The notes under the pieces: generated by a model
What the model was told of the DNA's origin: nothing
The model's input: only the letters and a program-made list of their open reading frames with translations
The model's database searches: none
Assembly (NCBI GenBank): GCA_022709695.1
Contig: JAKLII010000001.1
Span: 88,881 to 152,880, forward strand
Source of the DNA: Bacteroidota bacterium
Lineage (GTDB): Bacteria; Bacteroidota; Bacteroidia; Bacteroidales; SKPS01
Length of the DNA stretch: 64,000 bases
Direction of reading: 5' to 3'
Position numbers and translations under genes: made by a program
Part shown: positions 60,889 through 64,000 of the stretch, piece by piece
How the letters are laid out: the number at the start of each line of letters is the position of its first letter
Numbering within the stretch: position 1 is the stretch's first letter

Positions 60889-61785
60889 TTATTGCTGGAA
60901 CCGGTAACTCTTTTTCACGGCACTGCAAAAGACTCCGTAACCGTTTGTGATGTTGCTGAAGATGATCACAGGCTCTGTAAATGGATTGTCATCAGGATAA
61001 TACTGCTTTACTACAAACGGGTAATGGAATTTGTAGTACGGTTCATCGGTACGAAGCACATCAATATTGATGGAAACCAGCTTCAGGCCTGATCCCTGAC
61101 CCATCCATTCATAGTTGTATCCGTCGAACCTCAGGGGAATCCAGGCTCCATCCCTTCCTGCATCGTCGAACATGCTGAAACGGGGTTGCGCAGGGGACAT
61201 TGGCATGTGGATAATTTCAAAGGTGGTGGTGTCGATAAATTCCATAGTCCCTACGATGCGGTAGAAGTCAACAGTGCCGGGGTTGTCCATGATTTTGAAA
61301 TTTACAGCCCAGGAAGTCATCTCACTGGTTGTAACCGTATCAATGGATGTCACCTCAAGCTTCGGATCAAACAGTGCAGGCACCACGCATGAGCTATGCA
61401 CGCTCTGCTTGAATCCGGGAGCATACGCGCTGAACTGGTACTTTTTCCCGGGTACAATCTCAAGGTCATCCTGGGAAAATTGATAATAGCCCAGCCCTGC
61501 TTTGGTCAGTGTAACAGTAGTGGAACCATCGGAAATGGTGGCCACTGCATTTTCTACTTCCCAGCTTTCATCCGTAGGTACATTGTGCGGTTTCGACTTG
61601 CCGATATAGATCTGATGTATCGTATCGGATGGGATCAGGTAGGCACTAACCGAAAGTTTTGGATCTTCCTCAGGGATATCTATTTTTGTAACAATCTCAG
61701 GTTCACATGAATAGAAAAACAGGATGAGGATGGAAAACAGAATCAGCCCTATAGTTTGAAGAGAAGCTATATGTGAGGATTTCAT
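60889..61785 (-). CDS. DUF4249 family lipoprotein
   Basis: A 298-residue protein. The signal GLILFSILILFFYSC ends in a plausible lipidated Cys, followed by EPEIVTKIDIPEEDPKLSVSAYLIPSD. The segments WEVENAVATISDGSTTVTLTK and KKYQFSAYAPGFKQSVHSSC fit DUF4249, a beta-rich family encoded just after TonB-dependent receptors in Bacteroidota. It likely sits on the outer-membrane surface beside the receptor at 61816. The ligand is unknown. It is the distal gene of that pair, with 30 bases between them. Confidence 0.88.
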   Translation of the reverse strand: MKSSHIASLQTIGLILFSILILFFYSCEPEIVTKIDIPEEDPKLSVSAYLIPSDTIHQIYIGKSKPHNVPTDESWEVENAVATISDGSTTVTLTKAGLGYYQFSQDDLEIVPGKKYQFSAYAPGFKQSVHSSCVVPALFDPKLEVTSIDTVTTSEMTSWAVNFKIMDNPGTVDFYRIVGTMEFIDTTTFEIIHMPMSPAQPRFSMFDDAGRDGAWIPLRFDGYNYEWMGQGSGLKLVSINIDVLRTDEPYYKFHYPFVVKQYYPDDNPFTEPVIIFSNITNGYGVFCSAVKKSYRFQQ

Positions 61786-61815
61786 ACCGGTACTGTGATT
61801 TTGATTAAAGAATGA

Positions 61816-64000
61816 TTAAAACTTGAAATTGAGGGAAATGGAGGGTATGACCGGGAAGATGGAGATTTTCTTCACCACATTCATCCATTGCCCTGTGTTG
61901 GGGTCATAATCCTGATCAAGGAAATAGAAGTAGGGGTTTTTACGGTTGTAGAGATTAAACACACTAAACTCAATAGTACGTTCATATTTGGGGAGCTTTT
62001 TTGTGTACCTGGCACTCAGATCCATTCTGTGATACGGTTCCATCCTCTGGGAATTTTTCGCTCCATACGATGGGATTTCGCGTGTCCAGTTAAGCCATTC
62101 ACTCATTTCTGCATTGTGGGGAATCACGGGGTATTCTGCGGTGGGCAGGTTGATGGCGTTTCCGGTACCATACACCCAGGTGCCTGAAAAAGTGAATTTG
62201 TCGTTCAGTTTGTAAATCCCCACCACCGAGATATCATTTCTCCGGTCGTATTTGGCAAAGAACTTATCACCATTATTTACCTCATCAAACTGCAACTGGG
62301 TCCAGGAGAGGGTGTAGCCGATCCATCCGGTAAATGCACCAAATTTTCGCTGCAGGAGAAATTCGGCACCATAGGACCAGCCCTGCCCCTGGGTAACATT
62401 ATCTTCCCACTTCACCTCCTCGGTCGACTCAGGATCCTCAAACATCAGGAATGAAGCCCCTTCTGAATACCCCAAAACATTTTTTGAATACTTGTAATAC
62501 CCTTCCAGGGATACATTCAATCCCAGAGGAATCAGATCTTTGGCAAGGCCGGCGGCTACCTGCTGCGATTGCTGGGGGGCGATGTTCTCGGTGGTCGGTA
62601 CCCATAAATCGGTGGGCAGCGACAGCCCTGAATTGGATATCAGGTGCACATACTGGGTCATGTGGGCATACGATAACTTGGCTGAAAAGTCATCGGCAAG
62701 CATCCAGGAAGCCATCAGGCGGGGTTCAGGATTGAAATATTGTTTGTCCCTGGTGGTAAAATGGCTGAGCCTGATACCCACATTGGCTTTAAACCTGTCG
62801 CCCAGCCTCAGCTCATCCTCCACATACAATCCGTTTTCGAATGAAAAGAGTCTTCTTACTTTGAAGGTATATTCGTCAATATCCATGGCTTTCAACACCA
62901 CCGCGCTGGGCCTGAAGGTATGATAGGTAACCAGCAGTCCGGCCCTGATCAGGTGGTTGGGCGTAGGACTGTATTCCCAGTCGGACTTAATGCTTACATC
63001 CTCAATATCAGAAATATAATCCAGATCGAGCATGAGCTTCTCCTTTTCAAATTGCGAAAAGAAGACATTAAATCTGTAGGTGCTGTAAATCAGGGAGGTG
63101 TTCGTGAACAAACGGGGATTGAAAATGTGGTTCCACCTGCCTGTGGTAGTGGCATTCTGCCAGAACATCCCTGCCTGAAATTCGTCCCAGTCTGTTTCTT
63201 CTCCCACGTTAAATTTATCTCTGCCGAAATAGCCGCTTACATAGACCCGGTCGCGGGGACTGATCTCGTAATTCAGTTTGGCGTTGAGGTCATAAAAATA
63301 GTATCCGGCCGATATACCATCAGGGATAAAGGGCTTTGCCAGCACATCAAGATAGGTTCTTCTGCCGGAAACAATAAAGGAGGCTTTGTCTTTGATGATG
63401 GGGCCTTCAAGCATCAACCTACTCGATATCAGTCCAATACCAGCTTCGCCATGGTACCCTTTGCGGCTGCCGTCCTTCATTTGCATCTCAACCACCGACG
63501 ACAATCTGCCGCCGAACCGTGCGGGAAATCCCCCTTTTGAAAGCTCCACACTTTTCAGGGCATCCCCGTTGAAGAGGCTGAAAAAGCCGAACAGGTGAAA
63601 GGCGTTGTACACCAGTGCATCATCCAGAATGATCAGGTTCTGGTCAGGGCCGCCGCCGCGCACATACAGCCCGCTGGTTCCTTCACCTCCCGACTGCACC
63701 CCCGGCATGAGCTGCAATACCTTGAAAACATCCTTCTCGCCCAGCAGGGCAGGGATCTCCTGAATCTGCCGTATGGGAACACTCACCACACTCATCCGGT
63801 TCTCGGTGCTGATAGGGGTGTTGGTTTCTGCGGTCACCACAAAGGTCTCTAGCCTGATCGGGTTTAAGGTGATGTCGATCACCGTATCCCGGTGCAGAAA
63901 AAAACGGATGTTCTGAGGGGCATAGCCGATAAATGAATACACGATTTCAACGGTATCCTTCATCGGGCTGATGGAATAAAACCCGTAATTGTTGGAGATG
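61816..64000 (-). CDS. TonB-dependent receptor (partial, start beyond window)
   Basis: The frame stays open to the window end, and the codons before the ATG at 63963 read SNNYGFYSISPMKDT. That is the end of a carboxypeptidase-regulatory-like repeat, so the true start lies outside. About 728 residues are present. The plug domain has VFKVLQLMPGVQSGGEGTSGLYVRGGGPDQNLIILDD and GFPARFGGRLSSVVEM. A long beta-barrel follows, ending in FPVIPSISLNFKF with a terminal Phe as in outer-membrane proteins. It imports a ligand with TonB energy and the DUF4249 partner. This is not an SusC-type starch receptor by the visible motifs. The substrate is unknown. Confidence 0.92.
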   Translation of the reverse strand, partial: ISNNYGFYSISPMKDTVEIVYSFIGYAPQNIRFFLHRDTVIDITLNPIRLETFVVTAETNTPISTENRMSVVSVPIRQIQEIPALLGEKDVFKVLQLMPGVQSGGEGTSGLYVRGGGPDQNLIILDDALVYNAFHLFGFFSLFNGDALKSVELSKGGFPARFGGRLSSVVEMQMKDGSRKGYHGEAGIGLISSRLMLEGPIIKDKASFIVSGRRTYLDVLAKPFIPDGISAGYYFYDLNAKLNYEISPRDRVYVSGYFGRDKFNVGEETDWDEFQAGMFWQNATTTGRWNHIFNPRLFTNTSLIYSTYRFNVFFSQFEKEKLMLDLDYISDIEDVSIKSDWEYSPTPNHLIRAGLLVTYHTFRPSAVVLKAMDIDEYTFKVRRLFSFENGLYVEDELRLGDRFKANVGIRLSHFTTRDKQYFNPEPRLMASWMLADDFSAKLSYAHMTQYVHLISNSGLSLPTDLWVPTTENIAPQQSQQVAAGLAKDLIPLGLNVSLEGYYKYSKNVLGYSEGASFLMFEDPESTEEVKWEDNVTQGQGWSYGAEFLLQRKFGAFTGWIGYTLSWTQLQFDEVNNGDKFFAKYDRRNDISVVGIYKLNDKFTFSGTWVYGTGNAINLPTAEYPVIPHNAEMSEWLNWTREIPSYGAKNSQRMEPYHRMDLSARYTKKLPKYERTIEFSVFNLYNRKNPYFYFLDQDYDPNTGQWMNVVKKISIFPVIPSISLNFKF

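Noticed and set aside
1..64000. tRNA, rRNA, transposase, integrase or phage genes
   Set aside because: I looked through the intergenic gaps and frames and saw no cloverleaf with a TTCRA arm, no rRNA segments and no DDE, HUH or tyrosine recombinase motifs; short or degenerate elements could still be missed by eye.

Overview
The window looks like chromosomal DNA of a Bacteroidota bacterium, probably class Bacteroidia. The evidence is direct. Three exported proteins end in type IX secretion (T9SS) type A sorting domains. There are TonB-receptor, DUF4249, DUF4831 and DUF2147 proteins, DUF3857/transglutaminase architecture, signal-peptide and lipoprotein-rich gene content, no Shine-Dalgarno sequences, and Bacteroidota-type -7 promoter boxes (TAnnTTTG). 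No rRNA, tRNA, CRISPR array, insertion sequence or prophage was found. About 45 protein genes fill nearly the whole window.

Layout. 1-3009: a repeat-flanked GxxExxY gene, rmuC, and an AT-rich MntA/HepT toxin-antitoxin pair. 3040-9177: a VWA-OmpA envelope protein, a secreted transglutaminase-like/TPR protein, a T9SS cargo and the tRNA-modification GTPase MnmE. 9391-14420: a large gingipain-family (C25) secreted protease followed by sucD. 14442-23582: a DUF3857/transglutaminase/TPR protein, a flavin-reductase-like protein, a beta-helix lipoprotein and an S9 peptidase. 23808-30959: a central-carbon cluster of two different GAPDH genes on either side of a 1365-residue dikinase-like protein that lacks a PEP barrel, then an iron-sulfur flavoprotein. 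31050-32171: an AT-rich DUF4143 ATPase. 32395-39410: a minus-strand run of a small membrane protein, mutL, an active rhomboid, a degenerate rhomboid, an EEP-family protein and uvrB. 39453-41879: an Rrf2 regulator divergent from DUF4831 and Yip1 genes. 41858-49889: a tightly packed minus-strand run from ribD through a DMT transporter, DUF2147, a lipoprotein, an outer-membrane protein, a T9SS cargo and CapA. 49980-60100: prmC, then a glycogen cluster (debranching enzyme, GT4, GH57, and a glycogen synthase fused to an alpha-glucan phosphorylase). 60135-64000: fabG, a DUF4249 lipoprotein and a TonB-dependent receptor cut by the window end.

How the parts fit. The GAPDH/dikinase cluster and the glycogen cluster suggest storage glucan feeding lower glycolysis or gluconeogenesis, but they are 20 kb apart and this link is inference. 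The envelope genes reflect a lifestyle based on protein and polymer degradation. Four housekeeping or regulatory genes (mnmE, rrf2, ribD, prmC) have a TAnnTTTG box only 4-5 bases before the ATG, which predicts leaderless mRNAs. Heptamer and octamer micro-repeats and a second, longer repeat family mark many gene boundaries.
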